This document shows positions 47,373 to 59,600 of a stretch of DNA of 64,000 bases, one piece after another. A program made the translations under genes and the position numbers. The DNA is taken from positions 8,876,001-8,940,000 of the forward strand of contig OX392534.1 of the NCBI GenBank assembly GCA_947623455.1, written 5' to 3'. Positions within the stretch are counted from its first letter, which is position 1. Each line of letters opens with the position of its first letter. The notes below the pieces were generated by a model that was given only the letters and a program-made list of their open reading frames with translations, was not told where the DNA came from and searched no databases. This DNA is from Mimachlamys varia (lineage: Eukaryota; Mollusca; Bivalvia; Pectinida; Pectinidae).

Positions 47373-48570
47373 AAGGGGAAAACATTGACACCATATGCAT
47401 TTATCTAGACTTCAGCAAAGCCTTCGACAAAGTCCCACATAAACGTTTGTTAAAGAAACTACAAGGCTATGGGATCACTGGAAACGTTCTTACATGGTTA
47501 CAGGACTTCCTTACGGGACTAAAACAACGTGTAGTCATCCATGGGGAAATGTCCAGTCTGGTAGATGTAACAAGTGGTGTGCCCCAAGGGAGTGTACTGG
47601 GTCCTGTTCTGTTTTTGATATATATCAATGACTTCCCAGATGTAGTACATCATAATGTTATGAAACTCTTTGCTGACGACTCCAAACTATTTAGAAATAA
47701 TAAAGATGTAACAGAATCACCAGAATTACAGTCAGATATAAACAACATAGTACAATGGACCATAGACTGGAAAATGTCATTGAACACAAAAAAATGCAAA
47801 CACTTACATATTGGAAACCAAACCCAAAACTCCACCTACCATTTTCCCCCTATAAGCTAGTGAACACATTGATAAAGTATTTAAAGAAAAAGACCTGGAG
47901 GTTACATTCGGCAACCAACTAAAATTTAGTCAATATATCAGCCAAACAGTCAGTAAAGCAAATAGCATCCTAGGTCTTATCTTCAGAACTTTCTTATATA
48001 TGAATACAACCATGCATGTTCTTATCACTGTACAAAAGTGTGATTCGACCAAATAGAATATGCAACACAAATTTGGTTCCCTACACTACGGAAGGACCAA
48101 ATATCTATCGGAAATGTCCAATGTAGAGCTACAAAAAGAGTACATTCCATAAAAGAACTGCCATATCACAAAAGACTAAAAAACGCTTGGACTACCAACA
48201 CTAAATAACATAGACATTTTAGACAAAAATATGCTATTTATGATGGCACAAACAAATACCAGAGGAAATTCCAAAAAAAAATACTATAGACAAATCAGAG
48301 CAGAACAACAGTCACGCAGGGAGTTCTTAGCAGACGAGTGGTGGATTCGTGGAACTTACTCCCAGGTTCAGTAGTAGAGGCCCCCACTCTGAATGTTTTT
48401 GAAAATTGTCTAAATAGACACTGGCAAAATGTACCTTTTAATTTAAGTTTTATCCAAGTTTTTATGATGCGCAACCGGATAACAGTGAGTTATCAAGAAG
48501 CGTCAGAATTAGCTGACATCAGCCACGGACTTGCATCAGCTAACCAGTGGCGTCTAAGAAAAGGTATCAG
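47373..48570 (+). pseudogene. 5'-truncated non-LTR retrotransposon (LINE) remnant
   Basis: From about 47373 the plus frame reads ICIYLDFSKAFDKVPH and then, from 47447, GVPQGSVLGPVLFLIYIND and KLFADDSKLF, the conserved blocks of a LINE reverse transcriptase with the catalytic (F/Y)ADD at about 47669-47681. The frame stops at 47860. Its continuation (DLEVTFGNQLKFSQYIS, SKANSILGLIFRTF) is in another phase, and the C-terminal signature VDSWNLLPGSVVEAPTLNVF lies in 48338-48460. The endonuclease half is missing, as is usual after incomplete reverse transcription. It resembles Jockey/CR1-group elements; the exact clade is not resolved. Not functional. Confidence 0.87.
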
Positions 48571-48647
48571 CAGGGACGTATATCTCACATACAGAATGTA
48601 CGTCCCTGGTATCGGGTATAAACAGAGACGTTATATATACGTCTCTG
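48571..48647. repeat. Second pair of GGGACGTATA-type hairpins
   Basis: Hairpin 1 has arms cagggacgta (48571-48580) and tacgtccctg (48599-48608). Hairpin 2 has arms cagagacgt (48623-48631) and acgtctctg (48639-48647). Order and spacing mirror, in reverse complement, the pair at 40310-40389. It lies exactly where the LINE remnant ends. Confidence 0.8.
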
Positions 48648-48960
48648 GCCTAAAGTTCCTTGTGTAGACTATTTTAGTTTCTTCTTCTTCTTCTTTTTCA
48701 TATATAGACAGGTAAGTAATACAAGAAAGTTGCCCTAGCCAACCCGGATACGTGAAAGGGGGGGGGGGCAACAGCAAACAGCAATTTCAAAACCGTGTTG
48801 TTTGCTTTTTTTTTTTTAATCTTATTTCAGCACCATTTCAACCGAATTTATAAGACAGAGTTGCTGAAGTAGCTAAAGGATAAAACATAAAAATAATTAT
48901 GTTTAAAAAATCCCCTTTGAAAAATATCCGGAATTTATATTACATTTATACCCGGTTTTC
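48648..48960. other. Spacer upstream of FBH1
   Basis: Low-complexity sequence including a tttcttcttcttcttcttt run near 48680 and a G run near 48760. No exon is seen. Confidence 0.4.
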
Positions 48961-49299
48961 GGTTTAAATTTTAGTATGTTCATAACAAATATGGCGGCAG
49001 AATGAAATCGTGGAACTCGGATTTGCCAGGTGACTTCATTATTTTCCTTTCTAAAAAGACCTTGAACTTCTACATATTTGACATAACAAATATGTTATTA
49101 ATTTTAGAGATATACATGTAGACGAGGAAGTCTAACGCTATTCAGTTTATGTTTCAGATCGTTACACATCCGGGATATGTACAGTACAGTACTATGAACA
49201 GATGAAGTTCAAGTTGAAAAAGTAAACAAACTGATTATCAAATCGGTAAAGCGAGGATACTAGGCCACAGTGAAAGAAGAGGATTTGCCGTCTGACAAG
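48961..49299 (+). promoter_or_regulatory. FBH1 promoter-proximal region and 5' UTR
   Basis: aaatatggcggcag at 48988-49000 matches the YY1-type core element (ATGGCGGC) that often sits at transcription starts of housekeeping genes. It also begins a four-codon upstream frame (ATG GCG GCA GAA TGA). A donor GCCAG|GTGACT at 49029/49030 and an acceptor tatgtttcag before 49158 suggest a small non-coding first exon. An in-frame TAG at 49261 precedes the FBH1 start codon. Confidence 0.5.
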
Positions 49300-50652
49300 A
49301 TGTCCTGTGATGGAAAAGATAACCCAACGAAAAAAAGACGAATTCACATGGAAGTACAAGACTGTTTTGCACATGCCCAAACAGAAGAGGGTATGCAACC
49401 TTTATCAAACCCCTTAGAGTCCCAAATGACAACTTCGTCTAAGCCTAAACCTTATTTAAATCCAAGGAATCCTCGGCAAAAAACATCACAGAGTGGAAAC
49501 AATGAAAGAAAAGTCTCTGCAACAGTGACTTTGCCACAAAACAACTCTCCATCTCTTGGAGCCAAACTGGTCAATGCCTACCATAACAAAACACCAGGAG
49601 GTTTTGCAAGTGCAGCTCTTCAGTGTGGAAACAGAATTTTACCAGAACATGCAGATTCATCGAAAGACAATATTTCAACAAATCAAGACATTCATACTAA
49701 GTTAATGACAAACCTTGATAAACGAACTGATCGGTATTGGAAGAAGACAACTCAACATGACATGTATCTTCCTTTGCCAATGAAAAGCAGTTACAGTAGT
49801 GCAGCCTTCACCGTTAATACCTGTCATGATTCTGGATTGGAAAATAATCAAAAGTCTAGGTGTACTGTAGGATTCGGTAGTGATGTTAGTGATTCCAATG
49901 ATAGAATGACAACAAATAACACAACATTAATGTTGAATTCCAGGGATGTCACTGTCACTCCCTCAAAACATAAAAAGCATCAGATTCTTCCAAAACAACA
50001 GAAGATGACCAATTTCTTTGTTAGTTCTCCTGGGAGACAGAAAAGTAGTCAGGATGAGCCCTATGTATATGGTACAACTGTCTCCAGTTATACACCTATA
50101 AAGAAGATGGAAGGGTCCTCTGTTATGTTCACTAGTGACAATGAAAGCCCCGACTTTCACTCCTGTAAGAAATCTTCACCAGCAAGCAGCTCTGGGTATT
50201 CCCCTACAAAGTGTTCACTTAAAGAGTTCAAAGAAAATGCGGCAGTGAAGAAGCTATTTGCAGGACAAAAAACCCTTGTTGACAATCCCACCCTGAAACC
50301 TGGAAAGTCGTTTTCTGGAAGTTCTAGTTCTAATAGATTCGATTCACGAAAAAAGAGTGTATATATGAAAAAGGAACCAAAAACTGACCAGCTTATAAGA
50401 CTGGAGGTGGACTCTATTTCGTCTTCAGATGATGAATGTATGTCACAAGCCCTTGATTCTGTCACCACAAACACATTTGGACTTCTGGGAAATGGAACAT
50501 TTCAGAAGATGGAGGCAGAGAAGATAGATTATTTCAGTGGATTGCCCACTGAAGTAATGGAGCAAATTTTTTGTCATTTACCAATGTTGGACTTGTGCCT
50601 AAATAGCAATAGAGTGTGTAAACGCTGGAATGAAATCATCTCATCAGAAAAG
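49300..50652 (+). CDS. FBXO18: FBH1 exon 1: N-terminal region, PIP box, F-box
   Basis: The first ATG after an in-frame stop is at 49300. Encodes 451 residues, serine/lysine-rich and probably disordered, then the F-box. The donor is AAG|GTCAAT, weak, but required: it joins ISSEK to FMPWKKLYH of exon 2 exactly as in the vertebrate protein, whereas read-through stops 11 codons later. Confidence 0.93.
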
Positions 50653-53600
50653 GTCAATTTTACTTTCCCTGACTTTATTATATAAAACAACTCTTTCATA
50701 AATGTTTGAAATTCTATGTAATTGTGCACGTGTAGCATGATTGAAATTTATAAATATGTATCACCCTTCCCAGTCACATTATACTGTACAAGAGGTGAAC
50801 CATTCATTCTAATCCTGTGATATTAATATTTAATGCTGAGCGTCAAGCAGAGAGAAGCAACAACCATTTTAGACTCTGGTATGTAAATCAGCCTTGAGAT
50901 ACATTCTATATAGAATCCAAAGCCTTACTCAACAGGAGCCAAAACTGAGGTGGCGTCAGGGGAGACAATGCATTAGAAGAAGAAAGTCGTTTAGAAAGAA
51001 AAGAAGAGATATATCCTAAATTACATTGCCTCTTTCGATCATGGAATGGGGGCAGCAGATACAATTCTTTACAGCCTTCATGTACCCGCCGAGCACCATT
51101 CTTCTTAGTTATGGCCCCTGGGATGTCAAATGAATTAATGCTAAAATTCTGAATGATGGAAGTGAGAAAATTTGATATAGTTTAATTTAAACACTGTATA
51201 AAAAAACCTTGGGATGACAAAGAAAGTCGTAAAAACTTGTTGATACTTATCATAATTATGCATGTTGTATTGAAGGATGGTAAATACTTGAATTGTATTC
51301 ATGCAGTTTAATAGCAGTTATGTATTTTGATACAATTCAAGTGTGTTTAAAATTGTATACTTTTCAAAATTAACAATGGATGTGATTTTCGATTATCACA
51401 AATTATAGTTGATATATTTTATAGTTTATGCCGTGGAAGAAACTTTACCACAAGCTGAAGAAGAACAAAGAAGGCACCATGACTGAGATGATGATGAATC
51501 TGAAGGCAGTCAACATGAAGTATCCAAGAGAGTTCATGGCCCAAATTATCTGGTAAACTTTACTTAACGTTATATTAGTATACAATTGTAGGTCCGAAAT
51601 TGTTATCAGTTTGAGTTCAATATTTATTTTATAGTCTTGTATGGTTCTAATTTTCTTCTTAATACAGAATAACATATTTGACTATGGCCTAGATTAGAAC
51701 AAACTTCAAGAACAAGCAGAAAATGAAGTACCTCCCTGTTATAGAGAGGTAAAGTTTACTTTATTTTCTGCATGTTCTAGAGCTCTAGGCCATAGGCTTT
51801 ATTGTGGCTCCCACAGCTTTCTAATTCATTACACATACCTATTACAGTATATGATATTGTTAATTGAGTCAAATGCTCTCGTACTAATATTATAACTATA
51901 CATTTGTAGGTAGATGCATATATTAATTTTATACATGTATATTCCAATATGTGTTTGTACTAATTATGAATTTCGTCTATTGTCAAGCACTATTTGTTGA
52001 TAATGGGTTTGTCGAGATATATGTAGTGTAAACACCACTATAGGAGTAATTAACATTCAGGAAGATATGTGCACATCATTTTAAAATAGAAATTATTTAA
52101 AACTTAAATACTGTATACTGTTAGTTAGAAATATTGAAATAAACTTAATACATCATTTCAGAAGTGCATTTGCCGTATAAATTCTTATCAAAATTGTACT
52201 TGCAAAGCTCTTTTCTTGTTCCATATTGAATTAATGAATGCTAGTCTCATGCTTAATATTTTTCCTTGAATGAGAGCAAAACTTTTTCCGTACATGAAGA
52301 AAATGTGGAGACCATTTCAGATAAATTGTTTTGTGAAATCAGATACGGAACCTCAACAACATAATTTTTGATTTTTTTATCATGGAAGTGATATCTAATA
52401 ACCTAATAACTAAAAATATTCCAACATAATAAATAATGTCCATGGTTTGTATTTTAGCTATATGAGGGATATCAAGCCAGTGACGTCCAGTAACATGACC
52501 CAGTGTTTAAAGTCTCTCCCAAAGTACCAGTGGGCCTGGGCACTCTTTGAGGAGAGATTACCGCAGTGTATAGTCAACAAGGTCAGTTACTCTAGATTAG
52601 AAATTACCACAGTGTATAGTCAACAAGGTCAGTTACTCTAGATTAGAAATTACCACAGTGTATAGTCAACAAGGTCTGTAGTCAACAAGGTCAGTTACTG
52701 TAGAAAAGAGAATCTGATTTACATGTTTCCACATTTTGTGTGAGTACTTTAATTTCAGTAAGATTAAGTGATATTCTATTGTTATTATGTTGTAACCAAA
52801 TAATATTGCGCATGTTGATGTCATTCTTTAATGGGCCTCCAGGTCAGTAGAATTGAAAGAAACAATTTGAATATGTCAAATGACGTAATAAAACAAATGT
52901 TTTACAGGAAGCTAATCCTTGGAGTATCATCACCTGTTTAGTGATCCTAGCAGATTCTGTATTAGAGATACAGGAGGTCCTCACCAGTCTGACGTCTCCC
53001 CAGTCAGACTGTACGACACAGGAAGTTCTCGAGTGTCTCTACCGCCTTGCAGCATTTCTCCACACCTTCAATAGGATACATCCTACAGGGCCAGCCATCG
53101 GGTGTGTTCTTTGTTGTGTATTTATACCAATTCCACGCTTCAGGAATGTACAGGATAGTAATTTCTTCCTGTGATAATATGTACAAACATATGGAATGGC
53201 TATTGGAAATATTTCAAAAGATATTAAATGCCAAATTCTCTAGGATGGATGAAGAAAGGAAGGCACTCATATTGACATCATTTAAATTGACAATGTTAAA
53301 GTTTTTTGACAGAGTTTTGATCCCTTTGGAATATCTTGATCATTTTGATGCCATTATGACACAGTTTAACAACTCAGTTTCATTGTTAAATTATTAAAAG
53401 CTTTGTCTTTCATTTTTTTCTAGAATCCATTACAAACTGTTCTATGCACTGTACTTGTATGAGAATGCCTCAGCTGCCACCCTTGGGGACCTTAAAGGGG
53501 CTCTCAGTGGGAGGACAGGCCAACAGTGTATGGTCAAGTATGGGTAAGTTTCTACTAGCTTGGGACCTTTAATGGATTCAATGGGAGGACAGGCCAACAG

Positions 53601-56600
53601 TGTATGGTCAAGTATGGGTAAGTTTCTACTAGCTTGGGACCTTAAAGGGACTCCCCGTGGGAAGACAGGCTAACAGTGTATGGTCAAGTATTGGTAAGTT
53701 TCCACTAGCTTGGGACCTTAAAGGGATTCTCATTGATATGTAATTAAAGGCCCAATATATATTATATGTAACTTAAAGAAATTTTTCGTGATTCTGAAAA
53801 ATTCTGAAAAAAAATCCAGTTGATAACCATGCAAAAATAAACCTAAAACGAAGTGAACCTGAGCGGTAACTAACAAGAAACTCTTGACAGAAAAATCCAA
53901 AGAATTGAAAATAATTTGGTGTGGCCCACTTCAACAACAAGCTGAAGTTAGAAAACAGTTCAAAATGGATGTGTGTTTACAAATACAGAGTTTCAACTGC
54001 TGCTGTATCGGTAACCGTGTAAGAATTCATCTGGGATATTGCTAATATCAGTTAGTCTTAACTAAATCTTTAAATAGGATATGATTTTATTAGGCTTGAT
54101 TTTCGCTTCAAGTTTTGCCGAAAGTTACGTATACTGGGCCTTTAAAGTGAAACTTACTGATATCATCTTTCTGTATATATTTTGTCATACAATATGATGT
54201 ATATTCCGTTTTGACCTAAACATCATTGACAAAATGGGAAAGGCGAGGCATATAATTACGCATAATTCTTATTGTGTATATTCTTATCGAATGGCATGGA
54301 TTTTTACAGCTCTGCAGAGACCAGCTTAAAACTGACACATGAACAGATGAGAGTGGTCAACCATGATTGCCAGCCTGGCGAAATAGCAAAGATTGTCGCA
54401 TTCGCAGGTAAGATGAGGTCATTTACAGATTTTAAATCCGACATTTCAACCTGGTATTCGGCTGAAACAATTATCAATCCACTATCTAACAACATTGTTG
54501 ATGTGGTTTGTAAGTCCCTCATCAGTTCTTAAAAAGGTAACTGTATTATTCCTTCTTCTCTTCACCCTTCTGTCCATCTGTATGTCGCTTTGTCCTTGAA
54601 TATCTCATGATGAAGATCTTAAACTTTCCCATATTAAAAAAGACTTATTTTTGTATGTGCGTATAGCTCATTTGGCTACTGTATAGGTAGTTGCTTTTAT
54701 TCGCGGTGGATTTAATTTTGTTATTTTCAAGGTCAAATAAAATTCCACGAAATTAGATAATATAACACCCTATTAAGACTAATTACCATAAGAAAATAAA
54801 TAATCCCGACAGAGCTCAAAATTAATCCCCATTAAGAAAAGCATGAGACATTTCTCATGTGAAATTAAGAAACTATAGAGTATATCTTGAAATGCTTTAT
54901 CTGCAGGGGAAAAAATTTAATCTTGCAGTATTTTCAAAATATCTTGTGCAACACCTTACCAGACTAATTAAACTTGGATCTTTTATTACTGTCCTGTTAA
55001 CTGTCATTGTAACTTCTGCTGACAGGTACAGGGAAGACCACCACCCTGGTCAGATACACTCAGCTCAGGCCACACAGAAGGTTCCTACTGGTGGTCTTCA
55101 ACAAGTAAGTGATAACACCTACCCTAATCTATATATTGGAGCTCCACAGGGCCACACAAAAGGTTCCTACTGGTGGTCTTCAACAAGTAAGTGACAACAA
55201 CTACCTTAGTCTGTATATTGGAGCTCCTGGTATCATACACTGTCGGAAACCATGGTACACTTCTCTTATGTTTGCATACCATGGACTAGAATCGATATAA
55301 ATCTTCGTTTCCCAGAATAGAAGTTCATTCGGAGATTTCGACCAATCAGAATGGTCGTTTCTTGTGACACTCTGTTAGATCATTTTACCGTGACCATGAT
55401 CAGTATATTTCTGTACCCATGACGCAGATGTCAATCTCCATATAGCAGGACCTTATATTTTAATCACAACCGACACAATTATAACACAATCGGTTTTGTT
55501 AACAGGCGGTGCTACAAATGAAACGGGATATACGGTCTGGATGTCCCGCCTGGATGTAGCCACGGATGAAACTATCGATATGATTGGCTACTATTTTAGT
55601 ACAAAAACGAGAGTTTCCATCAGTTTTAGCCCACGGTATGCAAACGTCAGAGAAGTGTACCATAGGTTTCCGACGATGGATATCATATTGTAACCCATTA
55701 CCTACATGTATCTGTGAGTTCCTTAACTTCTGATGTGATACTGTAACCCAACTTATTCACTCTCATTTTAGTGCATAACTGAATGTAAACAAAAACACGT
55801 GGAACCCACCATCTAAAAAGCAAGATTTTAAAAGCTAATGTCAAGAAAATGTAAATATGTTCCTCTTTATGCATGATGAATGAGTGCATCATACAGAAAA
55901 AATATTTAGCACAATCATAATTTTACAGAAGGCTTTTCACAGCAAAAATTACTAAAATAAGATTAATGCTAAACTATGTATGTTTACAGCAGGTCTATCA
56001 TACCAGGTAATTATTCTGAAAATTTACAATCTCAGTCACTGATGGTCTGTTTCATCCGCAGGTGACCACCCTCTCCTTTTAAATGTGATGTGGTTATGTA
56101 TAATATCTAGATTGTAATCATGACATGCAAGTTCTTTTTAAAGTAGAGATGGTCAAAAAGTTTTGTTTTTGTTTTCTTTTCAAAGATCTGTATGTGATCA
56201 TGCGAAGACGAAGTTCCCTCGAAATGTTGATTGTAAGACGGGCCATGCTCTTGCATTTGCCAAAGTTGGATTTAGGTATGAACTACGATTTGTTGAATTA
56301 AAAACTCTTGTTTTTGTGTTGATTGAAATATATGTGATCCAGGCTTTTAGGTGACCCTTGACCTTGACAATTTCAGAAGTCAAATGAAAAAAATTTCATA
56401 ATTTTTGGAACTCATATTATATCTACTAGATTATTCTTTGAAAGCCAGCAGTCGAAAGCATACTTGCAGAAGAGTCAGTTTGAAACGCTGATTATGAACT
56501 TTACAAACATCTTAACCTTTGCATGTTAAGGAAAGACTTGGCCTGATGTATCCCGCTCTCCAAAGTCTAAAGGAAACACTGGTTGTATACGTAAAGTCTG

Positions 56601-59600
56601 GGTTAACTTTACTTTTGTGTTAATGCATCATTGTCAGATTTGTGGTTTTGATTCTTGAAGTTTAGACTAATACAGTGAGGTAGATAAATATCTGAGTATT
56701 CGAGTTACATGAGTTTGAATGTTAGTTGAAAGTTTGGCCGGGACCGTTTTATACTTATAATTAAAAGTTATACTAGTTCGATATAACGAGGATTGACTGC
56801 ATGTCACTATAAAATCTTTTAATGTCTGATTTTAACTGTTGTACAGTATGGTACAGTTTCCTGCCAAGTTCTCAAAATGAGAACTGGGTCAAATGAGATG
56901 TTCCCAAACAATATGGGTCACACCAACTAACTGCAGGTCATTTCAGTATGTCAGCTTTTCATATCTCGATTTATCTCAGGTACAAAAATGCTGGAAAGTT
57001 CCGGGGAAATGGTCCTACCGTATACAGCATCACACAGACCATTCCTAACAAAAAGGGAGACAACTTGTTTGTGCGGGCCAAGTTTGTCCTCGATACCCTG
57101 AACACTTTCCTTTCCTCTGCCGATCCTGTTCCTTCAGAAGATCATGTCCCGGATTTCAGGATGGATGAAGCTGGTAACAGAGTACCCATAGACCCCCTAA
57201 AGAAAAAGGTTTGTGTAAATGAGTACTAGTGGCTTGTTCAGGTCATGGAAATTGCTGAAGTTATAACCAGCACTTAAAATAGGTGAATTCTGAAAAAGTC
57301 ATTGGATTTATTTGCTCAATAACACTGAGCTTGGTGTTAAAAAATATGAATAGAGTCAAACTTGTAGATACCTTGTGTATCAATTAAATAATTGAAAAAA
57401 TAAATACAACATGACAAATGTTCTGTTGGTCGTGACTTGTTAGTCCTGAAAGGCTTAGGGAACACAACAGTTGTCATGTTAAATTTATATTTTCAATTAC
57501 ATGTATATATACATACCAGAGACAATGAATGGTAACATTCGCACTATTACTGTGAAGAGTTGCTTTTGCAAATTGTGAAATATAAGTATACTACGTATTG
57601 AAATTGTTTGTATAAGTTTATCATAAAAGTTAATTGATCATCCAACATCGGTTCTGGTTTATTTTGTTTTCTTGCTAACAGGTATATAGGTTACATATCT
57701 ATACACTTAAAACAGCAGACCTCAATCTGTTTTTCTAGAAATCTGTATTCAACATGTGACATAAGATAATGCAGAAACAATGTCGTTATATGATCATTTG
57801 CTTGGTGAAGACCTGCTAAGATTAATTGATAGTGGCTAGGAAGGTCCACTTGCAGTGTCTTTACTCTGAAACATTCTTAGTTGGTGTAACATAGACATTT
57901 TTACATTACTGCTACAATAGCTTTTCATTATTTGGCAATAAATTGAAGAATATTTGCACAGCCAATATTTCTTCATGTGAATTTCATGTGAAAAAAAAAC
58001 TTCACCTGAAATTCAGATGATTTTCGATTTTCACTTGAAATATGATTGAAAAATATGCATGTAAAAATCAACTTGATTATAAATTCACATAAAATTTACG
58101 TAAAACCATATAATGATTTTTAATTTAAAAAAAAAGAACTAAAATAAAGTCACATTCATTTCATGTGAAATTCACATGAGATTTTTCATGTGAATTTCAC
58201 TTTTTACCCCATTTCACATGAAATTCACGAAAAGACATATTTCCTGCTGCATGGTATACTTTTGTGCTGGTTAGTAATTAAGACATTGTCAGGTCACAGT
58301 GTTTCACCTTGATAGCTTTAATCTTTTTAGGTTTTATAACACAACTTAAATATATATTTGGTTTGTCGTAGATGTACATTGATGACACGTGTTACCTATG
58401 GAACCGCATGAAGGATCTGAACGATAAGACTGTGCCAATATCACATGATGGCTACCTCAAACTTTACCAGCTGAGTCGCCCTCGTCTTCACTGGAACTAC
58501 GACTGTATCCTGATAGACGAGGCCCAGGACCTTACTCCAGGTACCACATCATCTTCAGGCAGATCTCTCCATACATATAACAGTGAACTTACATAATGTT
58601 TGTATCTACATCAATTGTGAAACAAGTTTATATATCATTTTAATCGCACATATCCATACAACAAGTGCAACACGGTTGTTAAGATATGTATTGTAAAGTA
58701 CTTTCACAAAAAACATCATGGGAGGACCATAAGGCTGTCAATCTGATAGTTTGTTTAGGGTGTCTGGTGTGAGAACCATGGGTTAACATTGACAATAATT
58801 CATAATGGAAATATCTAAAAGTTTTGATCTAACACCGGTCATATCTTCTTGTTATTAGAAATTGTGATAAAGGTTTTTAAGTAAAAAAACTAATAGTTTT
58901 CATTGTTTTCACAATCACGAAAATAAACCCAACAAATTTGATTGTTACACCTGCCTCGTGTTTGTTGATAGTATAGGATAGCCACAAACAATCTTAATTG
59001 TTACAAACCATGAAGGAATAAAGATTTATCAATATCAAGTATTAAACTAGTCTCTATTGACTTTTTTAAATGAGTGTTAGGTTAAGGTTTTGTTAAGAAT
59101 TCTTATTCGAGTTCATTAAATTGAACTTATTTTGGTTTATTAGCCATATCTGACATCCTGCTAAGTCAAACTACATCAAAGATTCTGGTCGGGGACCCAC
59201 ACCAACAGATCTACTCCTTCCGCGGAGCAGTCAACTCTATGCAGATCGTCCAGGCCTCCACAATTTTCTACCTGACACAGGTAACTGTATAAACACTACA
59301 AGGTTTGGTCCAGTGTAGGGAACTTAAGTCACAGGTAACTGTATAAACACAACAAGGTTTGGTCCAGTGTAGAGAACTAAGTCACAGGTAACTGTATAAA
59401 CACAACAAGGTTTGGTCCAGTGTAGAGAACTAAGTCACAGGTAACTGTATAAACACAACAAGGTTTGGTCCAGTGTAGGGAACTTAATTAAGTTAAAATA
59501 TATTTAGGGCCTCATGTTGGAGATACAGGTGCCCTATAGTAATCACTCCGTCTGTCCGTTTGTCCACTTATTCAGTCCATGAATGATTATTTTAATGTTT

